In this document: positions 15,705 through 23,782 of the stretch, in pieces | How the letters are laid out: each line of letters starts with the position of its first letter | How positions within the stretch are numbered: position 1 is the first letter of the stretch | Assembly (NCBI GenBank): GCA_947565915.1 | Contig: CANOHY010000007.1 | Location: 1-61,788 of the forward strand | DNA length: 61,788 nt | Reading direction: 5' to 3' | Source: an uncultured Eggerthellaceae bacterium | GTDB taxonomy: Bacteria > Actinomycetota > Coriobacteriia > Coriobacteriales > Eggerthellaceae | Notes under the pieces: generated by a model | Databases searched by the model: none | What the model saw: the letters and a program-made list of their open reading frames with translations, nothing else | What the model was told of the DNA's origin: nothing | Position numbers and translations under genes: made by a program

Positions 15705-16709
15705 ATGAGAGACGGACATGGTCGAGTTATCGACTATCTGCGCATCTCGCTGACCGATCGCTGCAACTTCCGATGCATCTATTGCATGCCCGAAGACGGC
15801 GTGGACATGATGTCGCACGACCAGATCATGCGCATCGAGGAAATCGAGGCCATCGCGCGCGTGGCAACGCGCATCGGCATTCGCAGCGTGCGCTTGACTG
15901 GCGGCGAGCCGCTCGTGCGCAAAGGCGTGGTAGAGCTGGTCGAATCGCTTTCCGACATGGAGGGCATCAACAATATTTCGCTTACCACTAACGGGGTGCT
16001 CTTGCCTCAGATGGCCAGCGACTTGAAGCGTGCAGGGCTTTCGCGCGTGAACATCTCGCTGGACACGCTCGATCCAGCTCAGTTCACCGAGATAACGCGC
16101 GTCGGTCGGATCGAGTCCACGCTCAAGGGCATCGATGCTGCGCTCGAGAATGGCTTCAACCCGGTGAAAGTGAATGCTGTCACCGTGCGGCGCTTGAATC
16201 AAGACTTCTTGGAGTTCGCGAAGATGTCCATCAATCGGCCGCTGCACGTGCGCTTCATCGAGTACATGCCCGTAGGCGAGACCAGCGAAGACGCCGGAAC
16301 TGGCTGGGGAAAGGAAGATGTCATCCCCAGCGAGGAGCTGCTCGAGGTCATAAACGAGCGCGCAGCAGCCGAAGGTTTGCCCGGCTTGGTGCCCGTAGAG
16401 GGCGAGGGCAAGCCGCTTGGTTGGGGTCCCGCCCGCTATTTCTCGTTTCCTGGAGCCCAGGGCACGGTTGGGTTCATCAGCCCGCTTTCTCGTCATTTTT
16501 GCAGCGAGTGCAATCGTCTGCGGTTGACGGCTGATGGCAAGCTGCGCCCCTGCCTCTTCTCCGACAAGGAGATAGATGTGCGCACCGCTTTGCGTGAAGG
16601 AGGGGAAGATGCAGTGTACGAGTGCTTCTTGGAGGCGCTGGACCTGAAACCGGACGAGCATCATGATAAGGTCGGTACGGAGCGCAAGATGTCTCAGATA
16701 GGTGGTTAG
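15705..16709 (+). CDS. moaA: GTP 3',8-cyclase (molybdenum cofactor biosynthesis)
   Basis: The product is 334 residues and carries out the first step of molybdopterin synthesis, radical SAM rearrangement of GTP. The N-terminal cluster motif is CNFRCIYC (Cys20, Cys24, Cys27), followed by RLTGGEPL. The second [4Fe-4S] cluster that holds GTP uses the cysteines in FCSECNRLRLTADGKLRPC. The protein ends in Gly-Gly, which MoaA needs for activity. AAGGAG lies 4 nt before ATG 15705; ATG 15702 immediately before is the alternative. moaC follows directly. Confidence 0.97.
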   Translation: MRDGHGRVIDYLRISLTDRCNFRCIYCMPEDGVDMMSHDQIMRIEEIEAIARVATRIGIRSVRLTGGEPLVRKGVVELVESLSDMEGINNISLTTNGVLLPQMASDLKRAGLSRVNISLDTLDPAQFTEITRVGRIESTLKGIDAALENGFNPVKVNAVTVRRLNQDFLEFAKMSINRPLHVRFIEYMPVGETSEDAGTGWGKEDVIPSEELLEVINERAAAEGLPGLVPVEGEGKPLGWGPARYFSFPGAQGTVGFISPLSRHFCSECNRLRLTADGKLRPCLFSDKEIDVRTALREGGEDAVYECFLEALDLKPDEHHDKVGTERKMSQIGG

Positions 16710-16710
16710 C

Positions 16711-17208
16711 ATGACTGAACAGCTTACACATATAGACGAAAAGGGCGACGTGCGCATGGTGGACGTGTCGGCCAAGCCCGACACCGAGCGCGTAGCCGTA
16801 GCTGAGGGGTTCATCGCCATGCATCAGGAAACGCTCGACCTTATCGTTGAGGGCAAAGCAGCTAAGGGCGACGTGCTGGCATGCGCGCGCGTGGCGGGCA
16901 TCATGGCCGCCAAGCAAACCTCAAGTCTCATTCCCATGTGCCATCCGTTGAACATCACGAAGGCGAAGGTGGAATGCGACCCCGTTTTCGACGGCGAACG
17001 AGAAGACGGCAAGGTGGGCATACATATCCTCACGACCTGTGGTGTCACGGGCAAGACAGGCATCGAGATGGAGGCGCTCACAGCTGCCAGTGTGGCATGC
17101 CTCACGGTTTACGACATGTGCAAGGCAGTTGACCGTGGCATGGAGATCATGGACGTGCGCCTTCTGAAGAAGGATGGTGGCAAGACGGGCCTTTGGGAGC
17201 GTGCCTAG
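16711..17208 (+). CDS. moaC: Cyclic pyranopterin monophosphate synthase
   Basis: The product is 165 residues and converts the MoaA product into cyclic pyranopterin monophosphate. Family motifs are present: SSLIPMCHPLNITKAKVEC, TCGVTGKTGIEMEALTAASV and the LLKKDGGKTG segment with the active-site lysines. The gene starts 1 nt after the moaA stop. The later genes (moaE, moaD, moeA) are not in the window. Confidence 0.96.
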   Translation: MTEQLTHIDEKGDVRMVDVSAKPDTERVAVAEGFIAMHQETLDLIVEGKAAKGDVLACARVAGIMAAKQTSSLIPMCHPLNITKAKVECDPVFDGEREDGKVGIHILTTCGVTGKTGIEMEALTAASVACLTVYDMCKAVDRGMEIMDVRLLKKDGGKTGLWERA

Positions 17209-17209
17209 C

Positions 17210-17815
17210 ATGGGTGCCGTCGAGCCTTCGGACGCAATCGAGGCGAATTACTCGAAGGTCGGCAGCATTCCCGCTGACTACTTCCAGGTAAGCTTCGGTG
17301 AGAACGTGCGGCTCTCACCGCTCAGCACGATCTGCGGGTGCGTTGCCGTGGGAAGCAATGTGACCATCTTCGCGGGTACGCAGGTGCGCGGCGATTGTGC
17401 GCCCATCAGCATCGGTGATGGAGTGAACTTGCAGGAGAACTGCTGCTTGCATGTGAGCGGCAACACGCCGCTTCGAATCGGCGACAACGTGACGGTGGGG
17501 CATGGGGCAATCTTGCATGGATGCACCATCGAGGATAACGTGCTGGTTGGGATGGGATCCATCGTGATGGACAACTCGCACATTGCGCCGAACAGCTTGG
17601 TGGCGGCAGGGGCTGTGGTAACCGAGGGCAAGTCGTTCCCGCCGCGTAGCCTCATCATGGGCTCTCCCGCGCGTGCTGTGCGCGAGCTTGCTGATGACGA
17701 AGTGCGCGAATGGGTGGTGAATGCTGGCATCGACTATGTGCAGGTGGGCGAGCAGATGTTTCAAAACGGCCTTCTGGCCGAGCCGCCCGCAGGAGCCACC
17801 ATCTGGCCGCAATAG
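17210..17815 (+). CDS. Gamma-carbonic-anhydrase-like hexapeptide-repeat protein
   Basis: The product is 201 residues. Repeated hexapeptide turns (VAVGSNVTIFAGTQVRGD, ISIGDGVNLQENCCLHV, LRIGDNVTVGHGAILHGC) form a left-handed beta-helix. The histidines in VGHGAILHGC and the earlier HV position match zinc ligands of gamma-class carbonic anhydrases and the PaaY/YrdA relatives. Whether it hydrates CO2 cannot be told. It starts 1 nt after moaC, so it is probably co-transcribed with the cofactor genes. Confidence 0.85.
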   Translation: MGAVEPSDAIEANYSKVGSIPADYFQVSFGENVRLSPLSTICGCVAVGSNVTIFAGTQVRGDCAPISIGDGVNLQENCCLHVSGNTPLRIGDNVTVGHGAILHGCTIEDNVLVGMGSIVMDNSHIAPNSLVAAGAVVTEGKSFPPRSLIMGSPARAVRELADDEVREWVVNAGIDYVQVGEQMFQNGLLAEPPAGATIWPQ

Positions 17816-17819
17816 CACG

Positions 17820-17970
17820 CTTGCCATGCCTCGATGCGCGCGGCCTTGGCTTCGCACCCAAACGCAACGGCAAAATCTGTAACGAACCTGCCAGCTATAT
17901 GCACATGAATGAGATTTTGCCTGCGTTTGTGGGCTGCAGAATCGGCCGCGTCACATCGAGGCATGTCAAG
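17820..17970. repeat. 151-bp imperfect palindrome with ~59-nt arms
   Basis: Left arm 17820-17878 and right arm 17912-17970 pair along most of their length; perfect blocks include CATGCCTCGATG at the outer end and GGCAAAATCT at the inner end, with AAACGCA between. The 33-nt centre is unpaired. It has MITE- or REP-like architecture and shares a CCTCRATGCGCRCGGC segment with the moaA-upstream palindrome. Confidence 0.82.
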
Positions 17971-18010
17971 CCGCCTCCCGTTGAAATGTGTGGCGTTTTC
18001 GCCATGCTGC

Positions 18011-18038
18011 TTGCACAACCCGCGAATCGTGCTAACAT
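18011..18038 (+). promoter_or_regulatory. Probable promoter of infC-rpmI-rplT
   Basis: TTGCAC (18011-18016) and TAACAT (18033-18038) are 16 bp apart and would give a leader of about 150 nt. Confidence 0.5.
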
Positions 18039-18136
18039 AGGCAAGCTTGAACAAGCGAGGGCCAAACCCTCCACCTGGTTCGGCGCCTCATGGCAGCTGA
18101 TGGGTTAGCAAACAACGTGCGCTTTGCGTTTATGCG

Positions 18137-18160
18137 AACCCGTCTGCGACGGGTTTTTTA
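18137..18160 (+). terminator. Attenuator-like terminator in the infC leader
   Basis: The stem AACCCGTC / GACGGGTT (18137-18144 and 18148-18155) is followed by TTTTTT and lies only 35 nt before the infC start, between promoter and gene. This position suits regulation by premature termination, as for L20 control of this operon in other bacteria. A GGGTT upstream (18104-18108) could pair with the left arm to compete. Confidence 0.75.
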
Positions 18161-18194
18161 TTGGACGTGTGCAAGCGAGGAAAACGGAAAGCAG

Positions 18195-18773
18195 GTGAGC
18201 GCCATAGCTGCTCAAGAACCGCGACTCAACGAGAAGATCACGGTGCGCGAGTGCCGCTTGATTGGCTACGATGGAAGCCAGATGGGCATCTATCCCACGG
18301 TCCAAGCGCGTCGCATCGCCGAGGACGAGGGCTACGACTTGGTCGAGATTGCCCCTAACGCCGATCCGCCTGTATGCCGCATCATGGATTACGGCAAGTA
18401 CAAGTATGATCAGGCTATCAAGGCGAAGCAGGCTCGCAAGAACCAGAGCAAGATAGAGACCAAGGAGATGAAGTTCCGCCCGAAGATCGATGTGGGCGAC
18501 TACAACACCAAGAAGAAGCATGTCCTGCGCTTTTTGGAGCAGGGCGACAAGGTGAAGATCACCATCATGTTCAGAGGTCGCGAGATGTCGCATCCCGACC
18601 AAGGCCTCTCCATCCTGGAGAAGCTGTCGGATGACCTCAAGGACGTGGCGGTAATCGAGAGCCCGCCCAAGATGGAAGGTCGCAACATGCACATGCTCAT
18701 TGCGCCGCTTCCCGCAGCAGTCAAGAAGAAGAAGGATCAAGAGAGCAAAGATGAGCAAGGAAAGGACGAGTAA
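18195..18773 (+). CDS. infC: Translation initiation factor IF-3
   Basis: The product is about 192 residues. The N-terminal domain (RLNEKITVRECRLIGYDGSQ, LVEIAPNADPPVCRIMDYGKYKY) and C-terminal domain (KFRPKIDVGDYNTKKKHVLRFL, MFRGREMSHPDQG) are complete. IF-3 binds the 30S subunit and checks initiator tRNA and start codon. GTG 18195 is my choice because the family consensus begins shortly after it; the frame stays open to 18090, but that part overlaps the leader terminator. The stop overlaps rpmI by 1 nt. Confidence 0.94.
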   Translation: MSAIAAQEPRLNEKITVRECRLIGYDGSQMGIYPTVQARRIAEDEGYDLVEIAPNADPPVCRIMDYGKYKYDQAIKAKQARKNQSKIETKEMKFRPKIDVGDYNTKKKHVLRFLEQGDKVKITIMFRGREMSHPDQGLSILEKLSDDLKDVAVIESPPKMEGRNMHMLIAPLPAAVKKKKDQESKDEQGKDE

Positions 18774-18970
18774 TGCCTAAGATGAAGACACATCGCGGAT
18801 CCGCCAAGCGCTTTCGCGTTACCGGATCGGGCAAGATCATGCGTGCAAAGGCTTTCAAGAGCCATATCCTCACGAAGAAAAGCCCGAAGCGCATCCGCAA
18901 CTTCCGCAAGGAAACCGAGGTCGCTCAGGCCGACACGAAAGTGGTCAAGCGCAATCTTGGTTTGCGATAG
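18773..18970 (+). CDS. rpmI: 50S ribosomal protein L35
   Basis: This is the 65-residue L35: it begins MPKMKTHRGSAKRF and has the conserved KSHILTKKSPKRIRNFRK. It is the middle gene of the infC-rpmI-rplT operon, with its ATG overlapping the infC TAA. Confidence 0.98.
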   Translation: MPKMKTHRGSAKRFRVTGSGKIMRAKAFKSHILTKKSPKRIRNFRKETEVAQADTKVVKRNLGLR

Positions 18971-19018
18971 TCGTTTCCCGGCGAGGAGTTGCCTTGCCGC
19001 TGATGTAAGGAGATCAAC

Positions 19019-19375
19019 ATGGCACGTGTAAAGCGTTCTGTTAATGCCCGCAAGAAGCGCCGTACCGTTCTGGGTCGTGCGAAGGGCTACTATGGCGCGA
19101 AGTCGCGCACATATACGAAGGCGAAGGAGCAAGTTCAGCATTCGCTGCAATACCAGTACCGCGATCGTCGCAACAAGAAGCGCGAGATTCGCAAGCTCTG
19201 GATTACCCGCATCAACGCAGGTGCTCGTCAGAATGGCATGTCGTATAGCGTTTTCATGAATGGCTTGAAGAAGGCCGGCGTGGAACTCGATCGCAAGGTT
19301 CTCTCGGACATGGCCATCACCGATCCGGCTGCCTTCAGTGCGCTGGTGGAGGTTGCCCGCAAGGCTCTGGCTTAG
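19019..19375 (+). CDS. rplT: 50S ribosomal protein L20
   Basis: This is the 118-residue L20, starting MARVKRSVNARKKRR with the basic N-terminal extension that threads into 23S rRNA, and containing RDRRNKKREIRKLWITRINA. In other bacteria L20 also represses its own operon by binding the leader RNA, which makes the attenuator at 18137-18160 notable. AAGGAG precedes the ATG and a terminator follows. Confidence 0.98.
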   Translation: MARVKRSVNARKKRRTVLGRAKGYYGAKSRTYTKAKEQVQHSLQYQYRDRRNKKREIRKLWITRINAGARQNGMSYSVFMNGLKKAGVELDRKVLSDMAITDPAAFSALVEVARKALA

Positions 19376-19422
19376 CGATTGGCCGCCTTTGCGGCGTGGC
19401 CGCAGGTGAAACCACTTTCAGG

Positions 19423-19451
19423 AAAGCCCTTCGGGGCTTTTCTCTTTTGTT
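19423..19451 (+). terminator. Terminator of infC-rpmI-rplT
   Basis: The stem AAAGCCC / GGGCTTT (19423-19429 and 19434-19440) closes a TTCG tetraloop and is followed by TCTCTTTTG. Confidence 0.88.
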
Positions 19452-19580
19452 GGTTATAGAGCGAGTGCCAAGGGCGATTGAAGAGAAGGGTGCTCGGGAG
19501 CGCTTGTCGCACCCCTTGTCTCGCCAAGAGGTCGACTGCGCTACGATACAATGGAAGCGCTTTGAACGAGGGAGGGAAGC

Positions 19581-20558
19581 ATGGCGCAGGAACAGGTAGT
19601 ATTCCACACGGCAGATACAGGAAGCGTTGCCGTGCTCATTCCTTGCTACAACGAGGCTGTGACCATAGCGAAGGTGGTTGACGACTTCAAGCGCACGCTT
19701 CCCGACGCCGATATCTACGTGTACGACAACAACTCCAATGATGGCACTGGTGACATAGCGCGCGAACATGGTGCCATCGTGCGTACGGAATCTCGCCAAG
19801 GCAAAGGCAATGTGGTGCGGCAGATGCTGCGCGATATCGATGCCGACTACTACGTGATGGTGGATGGTGACGACACCTATCCTGCCGAGGAAGCGCCTGA
19901 GTTGCTGATGCCGCTCATCGAAGACAAGGCCGACATGTGCGTGGGCGACAGGCTTTCGAATGGCACCTATGGCGAAGAGAACGACCGCGCTTTCCATGGC
20001 TTTGGCAATAATCTGGTGCGCCGTCTTATCAAGATCATCTATGGTTTCGAGTTCTCAGACGTCATGACGGGATATCGTTCGTTCAACAACGTGTTCGCCG
20101 CCACTATGCCGGTGCTCTCACCTGGTTTCGAGATAGAAACCGAGCTTTCCATCCACGCGGTCGATAAGGGGTGGCGCATCGCCGAGGTGCCCATCGATTA
20201 TCGCGACCGTCCAGAGGGGTCCGAGTCGAAGCTCTCGACATTCTCCGATGGCATGAAGGTGCTCAAGACCATCATGTCGCTCTTCAAGGATTACAAGCCC
20301 ATGGCTCTTTTCGGCTGGGTTGCGCTTATTTGCGTGGTCATCGGCTTGATTTTCGGCATTCCTGTAATCGCCGAGTTCGCGCAAACAGGTTTGGTGCCAC
20401 GCATGCCAACGGCGCTCTTGGCCGTCGCATTCGTGTTCATTGGGCTATTGGCTTTGGTATGCGGCATCATCTTAGATACCGTAGTGAAGGGCACGCGCAA
20501 GCAATATGAGCTTGATGTGCTGAAAGTCTATCGCTCGCGCGAAACGGCCAAGGAGTAG
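19581..20558 (+). CDS. Family 2 glycosyltransferase with C-terminal membrane anchor
   Basis: The product is 325 residues. The catalytic domain has VAVLIPCYNEAVTIAKVVDDF, DNNSNDGTGDIA, the DxD-like VDGDDTYPAE and DVMTGYRSFN, which resembles the dolichol-phosphate-mannose-synthase-like GT2 group. Two hydrophobic helices (about 240-265 and 275-300) anchor the C-terminus. It probably transfers a sugar from a nucleotide donor to a lipid carrier or cell-surface polymer. ATG 19581 follows GAGGGAGG. The gene is monocistronic, after the ribosomal operon. Confidence 0.88.
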   Translation: MAQEQVVFHTADTGSVAVLIPCYNEAVTIAKVVDDFKRTLPDADIYVYDNNSNDGTGDIAREHGAIVRTESRQGKGNVVRQMLRDIDADYYVMVDGDDTYPAEEAPELLMPLIEDKADMCVGDRLSNGTYGEENDRAFHGFGNNLVRRLIKIIYGFEFSDVMTGYRSFNNVFAATMPVLSPGFEIETELSIHAVDKGWRIAEVPIDYRDRPEGSESKLSTFSDGMKVLKTIMSLFKDYKPMALFGWVALICVVIGLIFGIPVIAEFAQTGLVPRMPTALLAVAFVFIGLLALVCGIILDTVVKGTRKQYELDVLKVYRSRETAKE

Positions 20559-20962
20559 TAGCATTTGCTATCGTGCTCCTATTGCAACGGGCACGTGAAG
20601 AGGAGCGGTTGCTGAGCGTATATTGTTTTATCCGACTAAAACATGTGCATCGATGATTTTGCAACCGCTCTCTCTTCGGGCAAGGAAATTGTAGCATCAA
20701 GGGAAGTCTTCCCCGTTCAACAAACATTTTCAGTAGACTGGAATGATATTTTTGGTGTAAAAACCCCTCAAATGTGCGCAGGGGGCACATTTGGACCCAA
20801 AAATATGCATTATAGGCAAATTTCCGCACACAATTCCTCCATATTACGAATGCTTATGGGAGTCTCGAGAGGTCGTTGCAGTGGGTTTCTTGTCGTCTTC
20901 TGGCGCGAAGAAGCAATCCTTCGTGGATTGCGAGACGGCAGTTTTGTTGAAGAGAGGCGCAA
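20559..20962. other. 400-bp intergenic region with two nested palindromes
   Basis: No gene is supportable here. Palindrome one has arms GAGCGGTTGC (20603-20612) and GCAACCGCTC (20661-20670) enclosing TGTTTTA / TAAAACA (20624-20630 and 20637-20643). Palindrome two has arms ATATTTTTGG (20746-20755) and CCAAAAATAT (20797-20806) enclosing CAAATGTG / CACATTTG (20769-20776 and 20786-20793). The region is less GC-rich than its neighbours and separates a plus-strand gene from the convergent rlmD-type gene. Confidence 0.75.
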
Positions 20963-22279
20963 TCAGCGAGTCTTGAAGAAGCTTACGATTTCCACATGAT
21001 AGGTTTGCGGGAACATGTCCACGGGCACAGCTCGGACTAGCTCGAATCCAGCATGCCCCAATAGATCGACATCGCGCAGCCACGTGGCAGGATCGCAGCT
21101 TACGTAGACCAGCGTTTCCGGATGTGCCTGGGCAATCGCATCGGCCATTCCTGAGGCAAGACCCGCACGTGGCGGATCGACCACCAAGGCATCAAGGCTG
21201 TCGAGAGCAGCAATCTCGCGCGCAGCATCGCCGCCAACTGCGTCTACGAAAACATCGTTCGCATTGGCGTTGAAGCGCAAGTCGCGTATGGAAGATGCAG
21301 CTGCCTCTACGGCAATCACATCGGCACCCTTGGCAGCAAGGGGTATGGAGAAGGTGCCTCCGCCTGCATAGAGGTCAGCAACAAAGGCGCCGTTGACGTC
21401 GCCGAGCCCTTCGATGACCGTCTTCACGAGGCGCTCTGCTTGTGCCGTGTTCACTTGGAAGAAGGAAGGAGCCTGAGTGGAGAACGTGAGATCACCCATG
21501 CGCTCACGCCAATAGCCGCGGCCATCGAGCACCTCCACGCCCTTCACCTTGCGAGCACTACCAGGGTCGGCAAGCACGCGAACGATGCCCGTAGCCTTGC
21601 AGGCGCTTGCCAGCGTAGTGGCGAAATGCCCGCGCGGGAAGGGACCTGGCAACGTCCAAAGCGCGATTTCCAAATCGCCTGTAGCAAGGCTGTGGCGCAC
21701 CCCAATGCGATGAATCTTCAGGTCTTGCGACCCTTGGGCGTAGCGAATGGCCCCTTGGAGCGCTTTCGGCAGCTTTGCGATTGCCTTATGTGGCAGCGCG
21801 CTCGAGTCCACGGGAACGAATTCTGCCGTTCCCTCGCGCTTGAAACCCACCGTGAAACGTCCCTGCGCATCGGGCTCGCATGAAAGCTCCAGCTTGTTGC
21901 GATAACCCCATTGCCGTTTGCAGGGTTCAGTGGGCGCCACCAGCTCTTCTGCGCGAGTGATTGAAAAGCCTCCCTTGCGTACGAGCGAATCCACGATGTT
22001 ATCGCGCTTGAGGCGAAGCTGCACATCGTAGTCGATCTGCTGCCAGTCTGCAGTGCCAGCCAAGGCGTCGATGGGCGAGAAGAGGGGCACGCGGTCGGGC
22101 GAGGGCTCGACTACGCTCACGAGTTTGGCACGCGCGAATGAGGCCTTCTCCTCCACAAGTTCGACTTCAACCGTATCGCCTGGCACAGTGCCACTGACGA
22201 ACACGGTCTTTCCGCTCTCGAGCTTGCCAATGCCGTCAGGGCCATAAGCCATGCGTTCGATTTGGATTTGCTGGGACAT
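20963..22279 (-). CDS. rlmD: 23S rRNA (uracil-5-)-methyltransferase, RlmD/RumA type
   Basis: The product is 438 residues. An N-terminal TRAM domain (IQIERMAYGPDGIGK, DTVEVELVEEKASFARAKL) precedes a SAM methyltransferase domain with DLYAGGGTFSIPLA, VDPPRAGL, YVSCDPATWLRD (catalytic Cys) and FPQTYHVE (catalytic Glu). The CX5CX2C-type iron-sulfur cysteines of E. coli RumA are not evident, so it belongs to the cluster-free branch. It methylates U in 23S rRNA or tRNA; the exact position cannot be read. It is divergent from tRNA-Arg. Confidence 0.9.
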   Translation of the reverse strand: MSQQIQIERMAYGPDGIGKLESGKTVFVSGTVPGDTVEVELVEEKASFARAKLVSVVEPSPDRVPLFSPIDALAGTADWQQIDYDVQLRLKRDNIVDSLVRKGGFSITRAEELVAPTEPCKRQWGYRNKLELSCEPDAQGRFTVGFKREGTAEFVPVDSSALPHKAIAKLPKALQGAIRYAQGSQDLKIHRIGVRHSLATGDLEIALWTLPGPFPRGHFATTLASACKATGIVRVLADPGSARKVKGVEVLDGRGYWRERMGDLTFSTQAPSFFQVNTAQAERLVKTVIEGLGDVNGAFVADLYAGGGTFSIPLAAKGADVIAVEAAASSIRDLRFNANANDVFVDAVGGDAAREIAALDSLDALVVDPPRAGLASGMADAIAQAHPETLVYVSCDPATWLRDVDLLGHAGFELVRAVPVDMFPQTYHVEIVSFFKTR

Positions 22280-22327
22280 GATGGTTGGAAAGCCCTCTCA
22301 TCTACTGGCGAATTGGTGTCGTTGGCA

Positions 22328-22333
22328 TATAAT
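22328..22333 (+). promoter_or_regulatory. -10 element of tRNA-Arg
   Basis: A perfect TATAAT lies 11 nt upstream of the tRNA. No clear -35 is visible. Confidence 0.6.
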
Positions 22334-22344
22334 AGCAAGGCTGC

Positions 22345-22421
22345 GCCCCCTTAGCTCAGAGGATGAGAGCGTCTGCCTCCGGAGCAGAAGGTCGTTGGTT
22401 CGAATCCAACAGGGGGCGCCA
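22345..22421 (+). tRNA. tRNA-Arg (anticodon CCG)
   Basis: The acceptor GCCCCCT pairs with AGGGGGC, discriminator G and encoded CCA follow, the anticodon loop is CTCCGGA with CCG, and the T-loop is TTCGAAT. The fold is complete at 77 nt. Confidence 0.95.
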
Positions 22422-22434
22422 CCATTTCGTTTAT

Positions 22435-22496
22435 TTCGCGTTCCAAACCCTCCTTCCTCGCGTACCTCAGTACGCTCAGTCGGGTTTTCACGCGAA
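22435..22496. repeat. Nested palindrome after tRNA-Arg
   Basis: Outer arms 22435-22450 and 22482-22496 share TTCGCGT and AACCC; an inner perfect hairpin GCGTAC / GTACGC (22460-22465 and 22470-22475) has a CTCA loop. No T-run follows. The rest of 22422-22707 holds no gene that I can support. Confidence 0.65.
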
Positions 22497-22707
22497 CTGA
22501 ATCGAAATGACGCACAAGATGCGGATGTGCGCATCGAACCTCCGTCCGTTCAAAGCGTACGTCATGGCCCGAAGGCCAGCTTTCTCTCGTTTCATGCCAA
22601 TGTTTCTTGATAGTTACAAATGCTGCTCAACGCCTTCGCTTGAGCAAAAGTCTTGATAGGCTTATCGAGGACAATTCCAATCGACAGCTTTCTGGAAAGG
22701 ACGTGCT

Positions 22708-23460
22708 ATGGGTATCGTTGATGGCAAAGTTGCAATCGTCACGGGAGGAACGCGCGGCATTGGGTTCACCATCGTGGAGGAATTCCTGAAGAATGGCGCC
22801 AAGGTTGCGCTGTGCGGGTCGAAGCAGGAAACGGTCGATAAGGCGTTGGCGAAGCTGGCCAACGATGATCTGGCCGATAGCGTGATGGGCATTTGCCCTA
22901 ATCTGACCGATGCTGATTCAGTGGCTCAGGCTTTCGCGAGCGTGGTGGAGCGGTTCGGCACGCTGGATGTGCTGTGCAACAACGCAGGTGTGAGCTCGCG
23001 TACCAAATTGGTCGACTATACCGTGGAAGAGTTCGAATCGGTCATGGACATAAATGTCATTGCGCCGTTCGTGTGCGCTCAGGCTGCCGTGCGAATCATG
23101 GTCGAGCAAGGCAAAGGCGGCTCCATTATCAATACCAGCTCTATGGTAGGGAAGTATGGACAGCCGTCTGGCTCGGCGTACCCCACTTCGAAATTCGCTA
23201 TAAACGGGCTCACGTTATCGCTCGCGCGCGAACTGGCTCCGCTTGGCATTCGCGTGAATGCGGTTGCACCGGGTGTTACGCACACCGATATGGTCGATGC
23301 TCTGCCCGATAACCTTATCAAGCCGCTGATTGCATCCATTCCGCTCGGCCGCATGGGCGAACCCGAGGATATCGCCAACGCATGTCTGTACCTGGCGTCC
23401 GACATGTCAAGTTACGTTTCCGGCGCTGTCATCCCCGTTGATGGTCTCTCGCGCCCGTAA
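22708..23460 (+). CDS. SDR-family oxidoreductase, BaiA/hydroxysteroid-dehydrogenase-like
   Basis: The product is 250 residues of the classical short-chain dehydrogenase fold. The cofactor motif is GGTRGIGF, the NNAG motif is present, and the catalytic Ser-Tyr-Lys lie in NTSSMVGKYG and YPTSK. Several stretches (TRGIGF, QETVDKALAKL, the ending PVDGLSRP) recall BaiA, the 3-alpha-hydroxysteroid dehydrogenase of bile-acid-converting gut bacteria, but FabG-like and other alcohol dehydrogenases share much of this, so the substrate is inference. ATG 22708 follows GGAAAGGA. The gene stands alone, with a bidirectional terminator downstream. Confidence 0.85.
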   Translation: MGIVDGKVAIVTGGTRGIGFTIVEEFLKNGAKVALCGSKQETVDKALAKLANDDLADSVMGICPNLTDADSVAQAFASVVERFGTLDVLCNNAGVSSRTKLVDYTVEEFESVMDINVIAPFVCAQAAVRIMVEQGKGGSIINTSSMVGKYGQPSGSAYPTSKFAINGLTLSLARELAPLGIRVNAVAPGVTHTDMVDALPDNLIKPLIASIPLGRMGEPEDIANACLYLASDMSSYVSGAVIPVDGLSRP

Positions 23461-23518
23461 CCTCATACGTTGAACCCTGATCGTGTTCCGTAGGGTTGTT
23501 TTCAACATTGAAAAGAAA

Positions 23519-23554
23519 GGCCAGAAGCGTATCGGCTTCTGGCCTGTTTGTTTC
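23519..23554. terminator. Bidirectional terminator between the SDR gene and tRNA-Glu
   Basis: A perfect 10-bp stem (GGCCAGAAGC, 23519-23528, with complement 23535-23544) has T-rich sequence on both sides: TGTTTGTTTC on the plus strand and TTTCTTTTC on the minus strand. Confidence 0.85.
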
Positions 23555-23630
23555 TGGTAGCCCGGACCGGATTTGAACCGGCGACCTCCGCCTTGAAAGG
23601 GCGGCGTCCTAACCGCTAGACGACCGGGCC
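23555..23630 (-). tRNA. tRNA-Glu (anticodon TTC)
   Basis: On the minus strand, acceptor GGCCCGG pairs with CCGGGCT (one G-U pair), the anticodon stem CCGCC / GGCGG holds CTTTCAA, and ACCA is encoded. It is 76 nt. Confidence 0.95.
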
Positions 23631-23782
23631 ACGTTATATGGGGTTGAACAGCCTGAACATTATCCCAGAGGGCTTTTGCCTTTGCAAGGGCAAATCAGGT
23701 GCGTTCTTAGCCAGCATGCTGACACCGACAGCAGGCTTTGCCAGCAATGCCTGCAGCAACGCCGTTGCGGGCGATTATCCAA

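Noticed and set aside
20643..20999. A 118-codon plus-strand frame in the palindromic gap
   Set aside because: It crosses both palindromes, has no binding site and overlaps the end of the rRNA methyltransferase gene.
22298..22534. Minus-strand frame reading GGAPCWIRTNDLLLRRQ
   Set aside because: This is the complement of tRNA-Arg, a common false protein.
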